Part shown: piece by piece, positions 39,324-48,895 of the stretch
Layout: each line of letters opens with the position of its first letter
Numbering within the stretch: the first letter of the stretch is position 1
Assembly (NCBI RefSeq): GCF_003026365.1
Contig: NZ_PYOM01000017.1
Location: 1 to 64,000, forward strand
From: Photobacterium angustum
Lineage (GTDB): Bacteria; Pseudomonadota; Gammaproteobacteria; Enterobacterales; Vibrionaceae
DNA: 64,000 bases
Reading direction: 5' to 3'
The notes under the pieces: generated by a model
Told to the model about the DNA's origin: nothing
Databases searched by the model: none
What the model saw: only the letters and a program-made list of their open reading frames with translations
Position numbers and translations under genes: made by a program

Positions 39324-39941
39324 GTGAAGTACCTCATTAGTCTTTGTTTACTTATTTGTGCTGCTGTTGCGCCAGTAGCAAATGCAGAACAGGTTCGTTA
39401 TATCTCAGACAACCTATTTACTTACATGCATTCAGGCCCCGGCACACAATACCGTATTATCGGTAGCGTTGATGCGGGTACGAAAGTAACTCTACTTAGC
39501 TCAAATAAAGCCGCAGGCTTTACTCAAATTACGGATGATCGTGGCCGTAGTGGTTGGGTTGATTCAAAATTTGTTTCAACTGAAATTGGCCTAAAAGAGC
39601 GTGTTCCTGCGCTACAAACTGAATTAACAGAAGTTAAGGCTAAACTTGCTGAAGCGCTAACTTCAAGCGATAGTCAAAACGCAGGGCTTAAAAACACATT
39701 AGCTCAACGTAATACACAGATTAATGATCTAGAAACTCGCAATAATAAGCTGCAAAGCGAGTTATCGTCATCTCAAGATCAAATCCGTGAACTTCGCGCA
39801 AAAATTGATACTCAAAAAGACGACCTCTTAATGAAGTGGTTCACTTATGGTGGTCTTGTTGCTGGTGCAGGATTATTATTTGGTCTTGTGCTGCCTCACC
39901 TTATCCCACGCCGTCGTAAACGTAATAACGGTTGGGCTTAA
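39324..39941 (+). CDS. ygiM: SH3-domain membrane protein YgiM (TIGR04211 family)
   Basis: The protein has 205 residues: a signal-like segment (about 3-20, ending VANA), a bacterial SH3b domain (about 21-90, with YMHSGPGTQYRIIGSVDAGTKV), a coiled coil (about 95-170) and a C-terminal TM helix followed by a basic tail. I start at GTG 39324, with AAGGA seven bases upstream; the longer upstream frame has no ribosome site and would overlap pitA. The orthologue in E. coli also lies between ygiF and cca. It is probably anchored in the inner membrane facing the periplasm; its role is unknown. Confidence 0.88.
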   Translation: MKYLISLCLLICAAVAPVANAEQVRYISDNLFTYMHSGPGTQYRIIGSVDAGTKVTLLSSNKAAGFTQITDDRGRSGWVDSKFVSTEIGLKERVPALQTELTEVKAKLAEALTSSDSQNAGLKNTLAQRNTQINDLETRNNKLQSELSSSQDQIRELRAKIDTQKDDLLMKWFTYGGLVAGAGLLFGLVLPHLIPRRRKRNNGWA

Positions 39942-39975
39942 TGCTCAAAGAGGCAGAGGTCTCAATATCTGGATC

Positions 39976-40003
39976 AAAAAAGGCAGCTAAGCTGCCTTTT
40001 TTA
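39976..40003. terminator. Terminator between ygiM and exeB
   Basis: AAAAGGCAGC, loop TAA, GCTGCCTTTT with A and T runs. It serves both convergent units. Confidence 0.88.
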
Positions 40004-40023
40004 TTATCTATTGTCAGCGCGTA

Positions 40024-40980
40024 TTACCACTCTGACAATGCTGGCATACTGATTTCATAACCATCAAACTTTAATACCACATCTCGTGACTCGATACGGG
40101 CTAATTTGACGCCAGGCGCAATACTATCACCTTCGTGCAATTCTTTACCATTCACCTTAACCCATCGCTTAGCAGGGGTTGACGAATATATGTGCTGCTC
40201 AAAGTTCATTTTAGGTAATTGGTTTTGAATCGATGCTGGTAGTAAGCCTATAGGGATCACTTTACTTTGTGATTGTTTAGGCGCTTTAACTACAGGTTGA
40301 TCATCGACTTCACTCTCACTGCGATCGAGTTCATTGTCTTGATAACTTTCGCCATCTGTTGCCACAATCGCGGATTTAAGCTGAGCGGCTAACTTAGGTG
40401 ATAAGGCAGAAAGATCTAAATTATCTAGTTGATAGGGATCTTGATCTTTAGATTGCTTTGCTGATGCTTTGGTTACCGGAGCATAATTATCTGTAGAAAC
40501 GTCGGCTGAATAAGGTTTAGTTGGCGTTGAAACTTCATAATCTTGATAAGCAGGCACGGCTGAATACAAGCTATCACCAACAGGAAGAGGCTCTGTCACT
40601 AATTGAGGATAATCCAGAAAAACGACGTCTTTATTTGGTGATAATACAGTAGCCTGACGGCCCTCTGCTGGCGCTTGTAATACTCGCTGATCATATGTTG
40701 CTGTCGAGGGTTGCGATTGAAGTGCTTGCTTTAACGGTGCACTCAGCGCTGTTGTTTGAACCTGCTCATATTTAGCTTGCTGATAAACCTTATATCCAAC
40801 AATAGAAGCCGCAGGAAGTAATGCAATAACAAGTGGCCATGCCCATGATGTCGACATTTTCTGAGCTTTAACACTTCGCATTGGATGTACAACTTTAACG
40901 GTTCCTTGACCCGCTTCTCGTTCAGACTGATCCGTATTTTTATTATCTGATTGTTTTAAACTATCTAGCAATTGAGACAT
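40024..40980 (-). CDS. exeB: Type II secretion protein GspB/ExeB
   Basis: GspB partners GspA in inserting or assembling the secretin through the peptidoglycan in Aeromonas and vibrios. The 318 residues have a cytosolic N-terminus, one TM (about 45-65, WAWPLVIALLPAASIVGY), a long Pro/Gln/Ser-rich periplasmic linker and a C-terminal GspB domain (about 240-318: NGKELHEGDSIAPGVKLARI) like the HR domain of GspC. Its ATG overlaps the exeA stop as TAATG. The main gsp cluster is not in the window. Confidence 0.9.
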   Translation of the reverse strand: MSQLLDSLKQSDNKNTDQSEREAGQGTVKVVHPMRSVKAQKMSTSWAWPLVIALLPAASIVGYKVYQQAKYEQVQTTALSAPLKQALQSQPSTATYDQRVLQAPAEGRQATVLSPNKDVVFLDYPQLVTEPLPVGDSLYSAVPAYQDYEVSTPTKPYSADVSTDNYAPVTKASAKQSKDQDPYQLDNLDLSALSPKLAAQLKSAIVATDGESYQDNELDRSESEVDDQPVVKAPKQSQSKVIPIGLLPASIQNQLPKMNFEQHIYSSTPAKRWVKVNGKELHEGDSIAPGVKLARIESRDVVLKFDGYEISMPALSEW

Positions 40981-42653
40981 TAGCTGTGCTCCGGCTGTAA
41001 CGTTGGTCCAGGTAGGTTCATCGCAGAATCCAGCACCATAAGTGTCATAGGCCCTGCTATCCCATCAGCCGCTAAATCTTGTGAACGTTGGAAACGACGC
41101 AATTTATCTAATATTGATTGATCAAAATAACCTTTTCTTGGCGATTCCTCACCAAGAAAATCATTCAATTGTTGGTCAAGCCATGCAACGCGTGGACCAT
41201 TCTGTCCAAAACGAATACTGGTTTTATCACCTAATGGTGGGCGCCACAATAAACTAAATTGTCCATCCCAACGTGATTCAAACCATTTTGGTGTCACCGA
41301 AATTCGCTCTTTTCCCAGAAGTAATTCAATACGATCATCGGTAATCGCATATAACACCGCGTAGAAAGGCTTCTGCGCGCCATCTTTTAAAGTTACGATC
41401 ACGGGACGGTTAATTAAGCCTAATTTTGCTAATGTCGCTTTACCACTAAAGCATGCCAAGCTGATCCGCGAACTGGTAGCACATGTTGCTTGATTTAATG
41501 CGGTATCAAAGCCCCATAAACGATATAACGTTTGCATCGAAGTTCGCTCTTTACGACTCGCATCAATCAGTTTCACTAACCTTCCTTGGGTATTTTCTGG
41601 GTGATTTAACGCTGTTGTTATTTCCTGATTTTTTAACTCACTCAATGTTTCAACAGCTGACAAATTTGCAGCAGCGTATAACGAATGGTTCGGTGCTATC
41701 GGTGGCACAGCGGGTGCAACAGGTAATGGCCAATAATGCCAGACACCCACCACTAATGTTGAACATAATGCCATAGCAACTCCCCACGGGAGCCATGATG
41801 CCGCAGTTTTACCCCCTTGCGAGTGCACTTTTGACTGAACAGGAACTTGCCAACTTAAAATATCTTCACACGCTTGCACCGCCATAGCTTTAGTCACTTG
41901 ATGCGTGCCGGCTTGACAAGCCAATTGCATCGACTTATCGCACACAAGGTTAATTAAGCGCGGAATACCTTGAGTTGCTTTTGCAATATGCTTGATACTA
42001 CTTGCATCAAACACAGGATATAAACAATCGACAGCAGTTAAACGGTAGTGAATATACTCGCTCACTTCTGTTTCGGTTAAAGGTAGTAGGTGATAACGAG
42101 AAGTTATACGTTGAGCAAGCTGACGTAAACGCTCTTGTTGCAATAATTGCTGTAATTCAGGCTGACCAATTAACACAACCTTAAGCAGTTTTCTGCTGTC
42201 CGTTTCTAAGTTGGTCAATAAGCGTAATTGTTCTAATACATCAGGCATAAGGTGCTGTGCTTCATCCACCAGCAGCAATGTTTGTCGACCTTCAGCATGA
42301 TTAGCAATCAAGTGGCGATAAATGATATCAGTTAACTGTTTAAAGCTTGCGTCAGATTGATAATGTAAGCCTAACTCATCACAAATTGCAGCTAATAAAT
42401 CATGAGCTGATAACGCTGGGTTTAAAATAACAGCAACTTGTGTTTGGTGTGACAATCGGGAAATCATCGCACGTAGTACGGTTGTTTTACCGGTACCAAC
42501 TTCTCCCGTTAATAAACCAAAGCCACCACCATCGGTTAATCCTGACAACATATGTGTCAATGCTTCTCGATGTCGTTCACTGAGATATAAAAAGCGTGCG
42601 CTAGGGACGATAGAAAAAGGCGCTTCAGTGATCCCGAAAAAGTCCTGATACAT
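40980..42653 (-). CDS. exeA: Type II secretion ATPase GspA/ExeA
   Basis: The 557 residues form an AAA+ ATPase (1 to about 270; Walker A GEVGTGKTT near 49, Walker B LLLVDEAQHL near 133), a TM helix (about 285-305) and a periplasmic part ending in a peptidoglycan-binding domain (DQSILDKLRRFQRSQDLAADG). The GspAB complex acts on the cell wall so that the secretin GspD can multimerise. The two genes make an operon. A cysteine protease-like segment in the middle (SLACFSGKATLAKLG) is usual in the family. Confidence 0.93.
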   Translation of the reverse strand: MYQDFFGITEAPFSIVPSARFLYLSERHREALTHMLSGLTDGGGFGLLTGEVGTGKTTVLRAMISRLSHQTQVAVILNPALSAHDLLAAICDELGLHYQSDASFKQLTDIIYRHLIANHAEGRQTLLLVDEAQHLMPDVLEQLRLLTNLETDSRKLLKVVLIGQPELQQLLQQERLRQLAQRITSRYHLLPLTETEVSEYIHYRLTAVDCLYPVFDASSIKHIAKATQGIPRLINLVCDKSMQLACQAGTHQVTKAMAVQACEDILSWQVPVQSKVHSQGGKTAASWLPWGVAMALCSTLVVGVWHYWPLPVAPAVPPIAPNHSLYAAANLSAVETLSELKNQEITTALNHPENTQGRLVKLIDASRKERTSMQTLYRLWGFDTALNQATCATSSRISLACFSGKATLAKLGLINRPVIVTLKDGAQKPFYAVLYAITDDRIELLLGKERISVTPKWFESRWDGQFSLLWRPPLGDKTSIRFGQNGPRVAWLDQQLNDFLGEESPRKGYFDQSILDKLRRFQRSQDLAADGIAGPMTLMVLDSAMNLPGPTLQPEHS

Positions 42654-42889
42654 AAAAATACTCTGATGCTTAAAATAAGTGATAACCGTAAAGCAAGGTT
42701 AAATGCTCTTTTGTTCTAAAATACCCGTCAACATTGCGGTATTTATTATCATGGGTATTGATTGGGTTATTGTATACTGCCAAGCAGTAGCGCATAGACC
42801 AAGTTCACACTGAATACAGTATTATGGTCAGTTTTTAACTAAAATCGGTAGAGATTCATCTCATTTGTATCAAATATAAGGAGCTTTCA

Positions 42890-44125
42890 TTGCAAACCTA
42901 TCTTGTTGGTGGTGCCGTTCGTGACACCTTATTAAACCTTACGGTAACAGATAAAGACTGGGTTGTGGTTGGCACAACACCAGAAGCAATGCTAGCTGCA
43001 GGATTTGAACAAATAGGCAGTGACTTTCCTGTTTTTCTTCACCCAAAAACGAAACAGGAACATGCTCTAGCTCGAACCGAGCGAAAATCCGGGCATGGTT
43101 ATACTGGCTTTATTTGTTATTCTGCACCTGATGTAACGCTTGAACAAGATTTACAGCGCCGTGATCTTACCATCAATGCGATAGCTCAATCACCAACGGG
43201 GGAGTTAATAGATCCTTACCATGGTCAACAAGATCTTCACGATAAAATTTTACGTCACGTCTCCCCTGCATTTAGTGAAGATCCTTTGCGTGTCTTACGT
43301 GTCGCTCGTTTTGCCGCGCGTTTCGCTCATTTAGGTTTTACTGTCGCACCTGAAACTATCTCGTTAATGCAAGAGATGGTGATCAGTGGTGAATTAGAAA
43401 GTCTAACACCTGAGCGGGTATGGAAAGAGTGGGAGAAATCACTCTCTAGTGATGATCCACAAGTATTTCTTACGGTACTGCGCCAATGTGGTGCTTTATC
43501 GGTTGTCATGCCAGAAATTGATGCTCTGTTTGGCGTACCACAACCTGAAAAATGGCATCCTGAAATTGATTGCGGTATCCATACTTTATTAGTGGCTAAA
43601 AAAGCCGCTGAGTTAACCACCGATAAAACCATTCGTTTTGCCGCACAGGTACATGATTTGGGTAAAGCCTTATCCCCAAAAGAGGATCTTCCTCATCACA
43701 AGACACACTGTCGAGATGGTATCAAACCTATCAAAGCGCTGTGCCAACGTTTGCGTATACCAAATGACTATCGCGATCTAGCATTATTGGTCTGTGAACA
43801 GCACACCAAAATCCATTATGCTGAAGAAATGCGTGCTGATACCTTTATTAAAATCTTTGATCAAATTGACGCATGGCGAAAACCCGACCGTGTTGCTCAA
43901 CTAGCAATGTGCTGTCGTGCTGATGCTCGTGGACGCACCCACTTTGAGCAAACACCGTATCAGCAAGCAGACATTCTACAAGCGGTCTTTAAGACTGCAC
44001 TAACCGTTGATGTCAAAGCCATTGTCGCCGCAGGTTTTAAAGGCGCAGAGATCAGAGAGCAACTTGCCTTAAAACGTAGCGAAGCCGTCGCGCAATATCT
44101 AAAAGAAACCCGAAAAGAATTCTAA
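42890..44125 (+). CDS. cca: CCA-adding enzyme with HD domain
   Basis: Cca builds or repairs the 3' CCA of tRNAs. The 411 residues contain the nucleotidyltransferase head [11 protein letters not shown] with the carboxylate pair in [11 protein letters not shown], the neck ERxxRE-type region, and a C-terminal HD phosphohydrolase (VHDLGKA), as in E. coli. Initiation is at TTG, with AAGGAG six bases upstream; no ATG is available before the conserved YLVGGAVRD. The gene stands between exeA and uppP and is convergent with uppP. Confidence 0.94.
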   Translation: MQTYLVGGAVRDTLLNLTVTDKDWVVVGTTPEAMLAAGFEQIGSDFPVFLHPKTKQEHALARTERKSGHGYTGFICYSAPDVTLEQDLQRRDLTINAIAQSPTGELIDPYHGQQDLHDKILRHVSPAFSEDPLRVLRVARFAARFAHLGFTVAPETISLMQEMVISGELESLTPERVWKEWEKSLSSDDPQVFLTVLRQCGALSVVMPEIDALFGVPQPEKWHPEIDCGIHTLLVAKKAAELTTDKTIRFAAQVHDLGKALSPKEDLPHHKTHCRDGIKPIKALCQRLRIPNDYRDLALLVCEQHTKIHYAEEMRADTFIKIFDQIDAWRKPDRVAQLAMCCRADARGRTHFEQTPYQQADILQAVFKTALTVDVKAIVAAGFKGAEIREQLALKRSEAVAQYLKETRKEF

Positions 44126-44146
44126 TACTCGCTCAGTGATAAATAC

Positions 44147-44176
44147 AAAAAAGCCGACATGATGTCGGCTTTTTTT
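44147..44176. terminator. Terminator between cca and uppP
   Basis: AGCCGACAT and ATGTCGGCT with A and T runs of six or more on the two sides. Confidence 0.9.
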
Positions 44177-44198
44177 GTGTGTAAATAGCACGTTCAAA

Positions 44199-45002
44199 TT
44201 ACTTGGACATCAAGAATAGGAACAAACCAATACCCAAAATTAAGCGGTAGATAACGAACGGTGTCATCCCCAAGCGCGTTACTAATTTCAAAAATACGTG
44301 GATACACGCATAAGCACTGATAAATGATACTGCGATACCAATACTTAAGTTTCCTACATCAATAGGATCAGCGCCTGTCACCAGTTTTAAACCTAGATAA
44401 CCGCCTGCTAAAAGAATAATAGGGATCGACATTAAAAATGAAAAACGCGCTGCAGCCTCACGAGTAAAGCCAAGATAAAGAGCCGCAGTCATCGTCGCAC
44501 CAGAGCGAGAGGTTCCAGGAATAATGGCCGCTGCCTGCGCTAGACCAATAAACAACGCACTCTTCCAATTCACTTGATACTCGTTATCGGTTTGCTTCGC
44601 ACGTTTATCAACCCACCATAGCAACAAACCAAAAATAATCGTGGTACACGCAATCACCCATGCTGAACGCAAGTACATTTCAATAAAGTCTTTCATCACC
44701 AAACCGAAGATACAGGCGGGGATTGTCGCTATCACAATCATCCATGCTAATTTCGATTCAGCGCTATGCTCACGTTTAAAAATGGAGTTCATCCAAGCGG
44801 TTAATAACGAAACCACTTCTTTTCGAAAATAAAGAATAACCGCCATCAACGTACCAACGTGTACAGCGACATCAAACGCTAAGCCTTGATCTGGCCAACC
44901 TAAGATCTCAGACGGTAAGATTAAATGGGCAGAGCTAGAGACGGGTAAAAACTCTGTTAGTCCTTGAATAAGGGCTAACATAAATGCTTCAAGATGACTC
45001 AT
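44199..45002 (-). CDS. uppP: Undecaprenyl-diphosphatase UppP (BacA)
   Basis: UppP dephosphorylates undecaprenyl pyrophosphate so the lipid carrier can be reused for peptidoglycan and O-antigen. The 267 residues are highly hydrophobic. The two signature loops are visible: [16 protein letters not shown] (about 15-30) and [17 protein letters not shown] (about 160-176). The location near cca, folB and plsY is the same as in E. coli. Confidence 0.96.
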   Translation of the reverse strand: MSHLEAFMLALIQGLTEFLPVSSSAHLILPSEILGWPDQGLAFDVAVHVGTLMAVILYFRKEVVSLLTAWMNSIFKREHSAESKLAWMIVIATIPACIFGLVMKDFIEMYLRSAWVIACTTIIFGLLLWWVDKRAKQTDNEYQVNWKSALFIGLAQAAAIIPGTSRSGATMTAALYLGFTREAAARFSFLMSIPIILLAGGYLGLKLVTGADPIDVGNLSIGIAVSFISAYACIHVFLKLVTRLGMTPFVIYRLILGIGLFLFLMSK

Positions 45003-45064
45003 TAATTGTCCTTAATTAAACACAGAATAAAAAGTAAGTAATGACTAACTTTCTACTAAACGAC

Positions 45065-45538
45065 TCACTCAACAGGCCATAATATTTGCTGTTGAGAAAA
45101 ATTTTGCCAAAGTTGCGCCAATGTTTGAGTCTCTTGTGGTATCACTAAATCAGGATTTAATTCACTGAGCGGCCACAGAACAAAAGCAAAACGGTAAATA
45201 TCAGAACGTGGTAACGACGGTAAAGCATCACTCACAGCATCGCCATACAACAACAAATCAAGATCGATAGTACGACTTTGATTTTTAACTGCATGTGTCG
45301 GACGCCCTAATTTGCGTTCAATCTCTTTAAGTTGAGATTGTAATGCAGATAACGATAACGATGTCTGTATTTCGATCACTGCATTAAAAAAATTATCGCC
45401 ATCAAAACCCACAGGCTCAGCTTCAAAAATGCGAGACATTCGCCATTTACTTGCCAGTGTCTTCACCGCATCTAAGCCAGCTTTTAAATGATATTCACGT
45501 TCAATATTACTACCAATACTGATATACGCGGTGATCAC
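45065..45538 (-). CDS. folK: 2-amino-4-hydroxy-6-hydroxymethyldihydropteridine pyrophosphokinase
   Basis: FolK transfers pyrophosphate from ATP to 6-hydroxymethyl-dihydropterin in folate synthesis. The 157 residues include the start ITAYISIGSNIE, the substrate loop EPVGFDGDNFFNAV and the metal site SRTIDLDLLLYGD. Its ATG overlaps the folB stop by four bases (ATGA), so folate steps FolB and FolK are coupled. E. coli lacks folK at this position. Confidence 0.94.
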   Translation of the reverse strand: MITAYISIGSNIEREYHLKAGLDAVKTLASKWRMSRIFEAEPVGFDGDNFFNAVIEIQTSLSLSALQSQLKEIERKLGRPTHAVKNQSRTIDLDLLLYGDAVSDALPSLPRSDIYRFAFVLWPLSELNPDLVIPQETQTLAQLWQNFSQQQILWPVE

Positions 45539-45888
45539 TTACTACCTCGCTCTATTTGCACTCCAACGCCACGCGCATTCACCACAGCACCAGGTTTAGT
45601 CACTCGTACTTTGATCCAAGGCACATTAAAGTCTGTCATGATTAAATTTGCCACATCTTCAGCTACACGCTCAACTAACAGAAATCGTCCCTGTTCAATC
45701 AAATTCGTAACAGCGGTACTTACCGTTGAATAATCCAATGCATAAGTAACATCATCACTGTTAGCAGCAGGTCGATTATCATGCGCCATTTCCAAATCAA
45801 GCACTAATTTTTGCTTAATTTCCTGCTCCCAGTCATATACCCCAATAGTGGCAATAACTTCTAATTTTTCGATAAATACCGTATCCAT
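45535..45888 (-). CDS. folB: Dihydroneopterin aldolase
   Basis: FolB cleaves dihydroneopterin to hydroxymethyl-dihydropterin and glycolaldehyde, the step just before FolK. The 117 residues hold TIGVYDWEQEIKQKLVLDLE (active-site Glu) and the C-terminal VRVTKPGAVVNARGVGVQIER. The frame allows a TTG start six bases earlier; I take the ATG. It is divergent from plsY, as in E. coli (ygiG, ygiH). Confidence 0.94.
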   Translation of the reverse strand: MDTVFIEKLEVIATIGVYDWEQEIKQKLVLDLEMAHDNRPAANSDDVTYALDYSTVSTAVTNLIEQGRFLLVERVAEDVANLIMTDFNVPWIKVRVTKPGAVVNARGVGVQIERGSK

Positions 45889-46135
45889 GCTCAATCGCTA
45901 ATTTTGTTAGAGGTCGGATACCCAATGTCAGCAAAAGCGCGTATTATCAGGTAATATTCGTTAACATAAGTGTTGTTATTAACTATGTAACATTATCACT
46001 GTTAACTTGGCTGGAACTATACCACAGCCATGAACGAGTCAAAATTACAGTTCCGTAATATTGACGCAGATAAGATCCAGTTAACATTTCAATTCCTGTT
46101 GAACTGGCTCTTACCTTAGATATCCGGATAAATGC

Positions 46136-46747
46136 ATGACACCACTAGCGCTACTGATGATCATTGCCGCCTACTTACTTGGGTCTATTTCTAGCGCCGT
46201 ATTAATTTCACGGTTGTATCGACTTCCCGATCCTCGAAAAAGTGGTTCCGGTAATCCTGGTGCCACCAATGTGCTTCGTTTAGGTGGAAAAAGTGCAGCA
46301 GCGTTAGTTTTAGTGTCAGATATTCTAAAAGGTATGTTACCTGTATGGCTAAGCTACTTTTTAGGTATTAATCCTTTTTTACTCGGTATCATCGGTATTG
46401 CGGCTTGCCTAGGCCACATCTACCCGCTGTTTTTTCATTTCCAAGGCGGTAAAGGAGTTGCAACAGCCCTTGGGGCATTAGCGCCTATTGGATGGGATTT
46501 AAGCGGCATGCTCATTACAACATGGGTACTCACACTGGTTGTAACTGGCTACTCTTCACTCGCTTCACTTATCACAGCCCTTGCTGCACCGATGCTCACT
46601 TGGCTTGTAAAACCTGAATACACCATGCCAGTTTCCATGCTTTCTTGCTTAATCATTTTGCGACACCACGAAAATATTCGTCGCCTTCTCGATGGACAAG
46701 AAACCAAGATTTGGGATAAGTTTTCCAAGAAAAACAAAGACGTTTAA
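46136..46747 (+). CDS. plsY: Glycerol-3-phosphate acyltransferase PlsY
   Basis: PlsY uses acyl-phosphate to acylate glycerol 3-phosphate, the first step of phospholipid synthesis. The 203 residues form several TM helices and contain the three PlsY motifs: [24 protein letters not shown] and [17 protein letters not shown]. PlsC in the same window does the second acylation. The ribosome site is weak. Confidence 0.95.
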   Translation: MTPLALLMIIAAYLLGSISSAVLISRLYRLPDPRKSGSGNPGATNVLRLGGKSAAALVLVSDILKGMLPVWLSYFLGINPFLLGIIGIAACLGHIYPLFFHFQGGKGVATALGALAPIGWDLSGMLITTWVLTLVVTGYSSLASLITALAAPMLTWLVKPEYTMPVSMLSCLIILRHHENIRRLLDGQETKIWDKFSKKNKDV

Positions 46748-46749
46748 AC

Positions 46750-46783
46750 AAAAAAAGCGAAGCTCTTTGCTTCGCTCTTCTAT
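46750..46783. terminator. Terminator between plsY and tsaD
   Basis: GCGAAGC (46757-46763), loop TCTTT, GCTTCGC (46769-46775). The A7 run on the left acts as the T run for tsaD, and CTTCTATT lies on the right. Confidence 0.78.
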
Positions 46784-46801
46784 TGCTATACCAGTTTTTT
46801 A

Positions 46802-47821
46802 TTAGTCAGCAATCGGTTTCAGTTGATCAATTGGCCAGCGTGGGAAGGCTTTAACACCTAAATCCATCGTCTCTTTGTTTTTCAAACGCTGCATGCCTGC
46901 ATAAGCGATCATTGCACCGTTATCTGTACAAAATTCTGTACGAGGATAGAACACTTCACCTTTTAGGTTCTTCATCATGCTTTCAAGCTCTTGACGTAAG
47001 TGCTTGTTTGCACTGACACCACCAGCAATCACTAAGCGCTTTAAACCTGTTTGTTTTAGTGCACGTTTACATTTAATTGCTAAGGTATCGACTACCGCCT
47101 CTTGGAATGCAAACGCGATATCAGCTCGGGTTTGTTCATCATCATCGTTAGCACGAATCGTATTCGCCGCAAATGTTTTTAAACCAGAAAAGCTAAAATC
47201 AAGACCGGGACGATCTGTCATTGGTCGAGGGAATTTAAAACGCCCTTTAGTGCCTTTTTCTGCCATTTTAGACAGTAATGGGCCACCTGGGTAATCAAGC
47301 CCCATCATCTTCGCTGTTTTATCAAAAGCCTCACCTGCCGCGTCATCAATCGACTCGCCTAGGATTTGGTATTCACCAATGCCTTTAACTTCAACCATCA
47401 TGGTATGACCGCCAGAAACCAACAAGGCAACAAATGGGAATTCAGGTGCATTATCTTCTAACATTGGCGCGAGAAGGTGTCCTTCCATATGGTGCACCGC
47501 AACGGCAGGTAAATCCCACGCGTACGCCAGACTGCGTCCAATGGTTGCACCCACTAATAATGCACCAACAAGACCAGGGCCTGCGGTATAAGCAACACCA
47601 TCAAGATCGTCATGAGTCAGTCCGGCAGAAGCAAGCGCAGCCTTAATCAATGGAATCGTTTTCTTAACGTGATCACGCGATGCCAACTCAGGCACAACAC
47701 CACCGTAATCCGCATGTAGCTTTACTTGACTGTAAAGTTCATGTGCCAAGAGACCTTTTTCATCATCGAAAATCGCAATACCTGTTTCATCACAGGAAGT
47801 CTCGATGCCCAGTATACGCAT
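46802..47821 (-). CDS. tsaD: tRNA threonylcarbamoyladenosine synthase subunit TsaD
   Basis: TsaD, with TsaB and TsaE, transfers the threonylcarbamoyl group to A37 of ANN-decoding tRNAs. The 339 residues have the ASKHA fold and the metal-binding HMEGH with His111 and His115. The start [13 protein letters not shown] is typical. It is divergent from rpsU across about 250 bases, as in E. coli. Confidence 0.97.
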   Translation of the reverse strand: MRILGIETSCDETGIAIFDDEKGLLAHELYSQVKLHADYGGVVPELASRDHVKKTIPLIKAALASAGLTHDDLDGVAYTAGPGLVGALLVGATIGRSLAYAWDLPAVAVHHMEGHLLAPMLEDNAPEFPFVALLVSGGHTMMVEVKGIGEYQILGESIDDAAGEAFDKTAKMMGLDYPGGPLLSKMAEKGTKGRFKFPRPMTDRPGLDFSFSGLKTFAANTIRANDDDEQTRADIAFAFQEAVVDTLAIKCKRALKQTGLKRLVIAGGVSANKHLRQELESMMKNLKGEVFYPRTEFCTDNGAMIAYAGMQRLKNKETMDLGVKAFPRWPIDQLKPIAD

Positions 47822-47932
47822 AACAACCTCTATACTATTAGGGGGTTTAAATGAAAAATCGGTATAGTTTCAATAACAACCGATAACTCAAATAGGGTTA
47901 GGAAGTACTAATTAAGGGGCATGTTACCGTTG

Positions 47933-48039
47933 TTGACATAAATTAACCAGTTCATAGGCGCAGAATGCTTTACAAATGCCCCCAGATCAGATTAGAATTT
48001 CGCACCATTTTTAATCAGCTGACACTTTGAACGTCAGCT
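47933..48039 (+). promoter_or_regulatory. rpsU operon promoter region and leader hairpin
   Basis: TTGACA at 47933-47938 is a perfect -35, but the corresponding -10 is poor (no TATAAT-like hexamer at 16-18 bases). Downstream, AGCTGAC (48017-48023) and GTCAGCT (48033-48039) form a perfect 7-base-pair hairpin, 32 bases before the rpsU start. It is a candidate leader structure for control of S21. The -35 and hairpin are seen; regulation is inferred. Confidence 0.45.
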
Positions 48040-48070
48040 TTAAATAGAATCACTCTGAGGTGAGTATTAC

Positions 48071-48286
48071 ATGCCAGTAATCAAAGTACGTGAAAACGAA
48101 CCGTTTGACGTAGCACTACGTCGTTTTAAGCGCTCTTGCGAAAAAGCAGGTATCCTTTCTGAAGTTCGTCGTCGTGAGCACTTCGAAAAGCCAACAACTG
48201 TACGTAAGCGCGCTAAAGCAGCGGCAGTTAAGCGTCACCTGAAGAAATTGGCTCGCGAAAACGCGCGTCGCGTTCGTCTGTACTAA
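48071..48286 (+). CDS. rpsU: 30S ribosomal protein S21
   Basis: The 71-residue basic protein starts [21 protein letters not shown], essentially as in E. coli. GAGGTGAG precedes the ATG. S21 sits at the anti-Shine-Dalgarno end of the 30S subunit. It is the first gene of the macromolecular synthesis operon, followed here by yqeY, dnaG and rpoD. Confidence 0.98.
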   Translation: MPVIKVRENEPFDVALRRFKRSCEKAGILSEVRRREHFEKPTTVRKRAKAAAVKRHLKKLARENARRVRLY

Positions 48287-48317
48287 TCTTTAGATTTTAA
48301 TACAGAAGGATCGCGTA

Positions 48318-48761
48318 ATGACTCTAATTGAACGTCTTAAAGACGAACAAAAAGCGGCGATGAAGGCGAAGGATAAACCTCGTCTTGGCGCTATCCGTTT
48401 AGTTCTTGCAGCAATTAAACAACGTGAAGTTGACGAAAAGATCACTCTTAACGACGACGACGTGTTGGTTGTATTAACAAAAATGGTTAAGCAACGTCGT
48501 GACTCTGTAGCCCAATATGAAGCTGCAGGCCGTCAAGACTTAGCTGATGTTGAGCATGCTGAAATCAGTGTTCTAGCCGAGTTTATGCCTCAACCACTAA
48601 CTGAAGAGGAAATCTCTGCGTTAATGGATGAAGCTATTGCTGCGACTGGCGCTGCCACTATGCAAGATATGGGCAAAGTGATGGGCGTACTGAAACCGCA
48701 AATTCAGGGTCGTGCCGATATGGGGATTGTTAGCAAGTTAGTGAAAACTAAACTAGGTTAA
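48318..48761 (+). CDS. GatB/YqeY domain protein
   Basis: The 147 residues form a helical YqeY-family protein related to the tRNA-binding tail of GatB: MTLIERLKDEQKAAMKAKD at the start and MQDMGKVMGVLKPQIQGRADMGIVSKLVK at the end. AAGGA is seven bases before the ATG. Its function is not established. E. coli lacks it between rpsU and dnaG; vibrios and many other bacteria have it. Confidence 0.9.
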   Translation: MTLIERLKDEQKAAMKAKDKPRLGAIRLVLAAIKQREVDEKITLNDDDVLVVLTKMVKQRRDSVAQYEAAGRQDLADVEHAEISVLAEFMPQPLTEEEISALMDEAIAATGAATMQDMGKVMGVLKPQIQGRADMGIVSKLVKTKLG

Positions 48762-48779
48762 TCACTCTCCTATTCAGCG

Positions 48780-48816
48780 ACAAGCCGTGCTATCCTTTTG
48801 GGGATGCACGGCTTGT
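48780..48816 (+). terminator. Hairpin (intra-operon terminator/attenuator) between yqeY and dnaG
   Basis: ACAAGCCGTGC and GCACGGCTTGT make an 11-base-pair stem with an inner ATCC/GGAT helix. Only TTCGT follows, so termination would be partial. The E. coli operon has a partial terminator upstream of dnaG that keeps primase low compared with S21, and this is the likely counterpart. Confidence 0.65.
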
Positions 48817-48895
48817 TCGTATCTGATTGAACAAGAACTCAACACACTCCAATAACAATCTTCTTTCATTTCACTATCAGGTTATTTGCTTTCTT

